A DNA stretch of 64,000 bases from Heterotrichella gracilis. Taxonomy: Eukaryota > Sar > Xanthophyceae > Tribonematales > Xanthonemataceae. Below are positions 62,501 to 64,000 of this stretch, piece by piece. The DNA lies in contig JAULBX010003999.1 in NCBI GenBank assembly GCA_032358255.1, forward strand, positions 1 through 64,000, in the 5' to 3' direction. The notes under the pieces were generated by a model. It searched no databases. It was not told where the DNA came from and saw nothing but the letters and a program-made list of their open reading frames with translations. A program made the translations under genes and the position numbers. Each line of letters starts with the position of its first letter. Positions within the stretch are counted from its first letter, which is position 1.

Positions 62501-64000
62501 GTATTGACAGCAGGAAGATGAAGGCGTCGGAGCCGGGGGCGTTAAACTGCTGGATGGCGGTCTCCCTGCGGGGCAGGATTTCTGTTCAACACATGTTCCC
62601 CGAGGTTGATGTGGATTCATTTGGTGGCTTAGGGTAGTGCATGTGCAGCCTGAAAGTGGTTTAGGGTAATGCGATGTACAGCATGAAAGTGGTTTAGGGT
62701 AATGCGATGTACAGCATGATGGTGCACAGCAGGAAGATTGAAGGCATCTCACCCAGGCTCACCAAATTGCTACAAGGCAATCATATGTACCTCCCGCATG
62801 ATGGAGAGCAATGGTCAGAATATGCAGCACCAACAACACCCATCACCCCCCACCCCACCCCACCCCAGTCCCCACCTGTCCTCCAGCGCCGTTGACCCGT
62901 CGATCCGCAGGTACTTCATCTGCACCCCGTCCGGCAGCGTGCGCCACTTGAGGTACACCTCCATCAGGTCAAGCAGACGCGTCATGGTGGAGAACAGGAG
63001 CACCTGGGGCAGCCAAAGGGAACTTATTTCTGGGTTCACATGGGTTAAAGTTGAAGATCTGGCACTCGCCAGGCGGGGTAGGACGCAGGCGTGCACGGCT
63101 GTGGCCATTGTCAGGGAAATGCATGTTCCAAATTGGGAAACGCATGGTACCGCAAACTGTGTGGCACATGAGCATGACCCATAATACTGCAGACTGTATG
63201 GCACACATGAGCAGGGACCGTAAATGTAAATGATACATGGGCAGGGGCTGTAATTGTACATGTCACGTGCGCACCTTGTGTCCCGATGCGCGCAGCTTGA
63301 CCAGCACCCTGTCCAGCACCCACAGCTTGCCGCATGACCTGACCAGGAACTCGCCTTCGTCGCCGCCAATGAACTCGGGCGGGTAGCACAGGTAGGGGTG
63401 GTTGCACACCTGGAAGGGGCGATGGGTGGGTTAGGTGAGTTGCAGAGAAAAGCGATTGATTGCTGAGCCAGTCGCCGGTTTACTAAACATACGGTCTTGC
63501 CGATGCTGCCATTCCACCAAGTCGTTTCGGCCATGCCTCTTCCCTCTTGCTAATCCAAAACAGGCATTTGTATATGCATGCATGCGCATGTGTCACCACC
63601 GGCAAACCCTAAACCCTAAACCATAACACTACATCCCCCAAAACCCACCACCCGCCCACCTTGCGCAGCTCCATGACCTTGTTGTTGAGGGGTGCAAAGT
63701 CCCTGTGCGCCTTGCCCCGCATGGGCCCGTAGGGGTCCAGGCGCAGCGTGGCGGTTGCCTTGACCCACTGGTATATCACCCCTTGGTAGGCGGACAGGGG
63801 GACCTTGAGGATGACGGGGACCTGAGGGGGAAAAAGGCAGAAGGAGATGGTTTAGTTAGTATTCTCCCGCATCACTACTTCAATTGCTGCCCATTTGGCC
63901 AGAAAAAATAGGGGATGGATAGGACGGGGGAATGGACACGATCAATTATTACTTTAAGGTGGCTGTATCTAGTTGTGAGGTGTATGAACAGATATAGCCA
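59552..64000 (-). CDS. SWI2/SNF2-class chromatin remodelling ATPase (BRM/SNF2-like), C-terminal part
   Basis: ATP-dependent nucleosome remodeller of the SWI/SNF class. Visible exons: 63660-63821, 63275-63409, 62876-63003, 62250-62565, 61846-62016, 61419-61557, 60908-61097, 60438-60610, 59552-60147 (669 aa, one frame). The N-terminus and helicase lobe 1 lie beyond the right edge. Lobe 2 is clear: [98 protein letters not shown] and motif [23 protein letters not shown] SnAC domain follows ([40 protein letters not shown]), which separates SWI2/SNF2 from ISWI and CHD. Then come an AT-hook (RRRGRPPK), an acidic Glu run and a long Ala/Pro-rich tail ending [16 protein letters not shown]. No bromodomain is visible. 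An unusual Ala/Gly-rich linker sits between lobe 2 and SnAC. Confidence 0.94.
60794..60815 (+). repeat. CA dinucleotide microsatellite
   Basis: About ten CA units in a remodeller intron. Confidence 0.95.
61728..61885 (+). repeat. Copy of a remodeller exon donor edge (SnAC exon)
   Basis: 61733-61780 resembles 61840-61885 (CTGCAGCAGNGTCTCCANCG). A second nearby duplication of CCACATCATGCAGCC occurs at 61649 and 61787. Confidence 0.78.
62632..62750 (+). repeat. Short tandem repeat plus exon copy in a remodeller intron
   Basis: A unit of about 40 bp (GTGGTTTAGGGTAATGCGAT) occurs twice with a partial third. The following ACAGCAGGAAGATTGAAGGC copies exon sequence at 62505-62526. TTTAGGG is part of the unit. 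Confidence 0.8.
63603..63623 (+). repeat. Telomere-like tract CCCTAAA
   Basis: Two to three units shortly downstream of the donor of the remodeller exon ending at 63660. Confidence 0.85.

Overview
The window is nuclear DNA of a green alga. It is GC-rich, with many short, phase-consistent spliceosomal introns (donors often GTGGG or GTGCG, acceptors CAG). The proteins look like those of chlorophytes and plants, and a mitochondrial-type glycolate dehydrogenase is typical of chlorophyte algae. Telomere-like CCCTAAA / TTTAGGG motifs are scattered through the introns. I cannot name the species; a chlorophycean alga is my best guess.

Twelve protein genes can be assembled. Ten are complete, and in each of those the exons sum to an exact multiple of three. 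Left to right: an unrecognised acidic plastid-type protein (-, runs off the left edge); the U5 snRNP GTPase Snu114/EFTUD2 (-, 19 exons); an alpha/beta hydrolase with membrane segments (+, 10 exons); serine:glyoxylate aminotransferase (-, 8 exons); glycolate dehydrogenase (+, 15 exons); an alanine/glutamate:glyoxylate-type aminotransferase (-, 7 exons); a START-domain lipid-binding protein (-, 7 exons); a phosphatidylinositol synthase-like CDP-alcohol phosphatidyltransferase (+, 5 exons); a LIKE-COV (DUF502) membrane protein (-, 8 exons); an F-box/leucine-rich protein (-, 2 exons); a type II membrane glycosyltransferase (-, 7 exons); and the C-terminal two thirds or less of a SWI2/SNF2 remodeller (-, runs off the right edge).

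The centre (20.5-37.8 kb) looks like a photorespiratory gene cluster. Serine:glyoxylate aminotransferase and glycolate dehydrogenase are transcribed divergently from a 449-bp spacer, and both begin with mitochondrial-type presequences. A third aminotransferase, able by family to turn glyoxylate into glycine, lies convergently just downstream. Together they would carry glycolate to glyoxylate to glycine, and serine to hydroxypyruvate.

The most unusual structural feature is genome-wide in this window. Many introns carry one to three degenerate copies of the edge of the neighbouring exon, splice site included, in direct orientation and usually 80-200 bp apart. Telomere-like motifs often lie between the copies and the true splice site. 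Some final exons have such copies in the 3' UTR. No rRNA, tRNA, CRISPR array or recognisable retroelement was seen.
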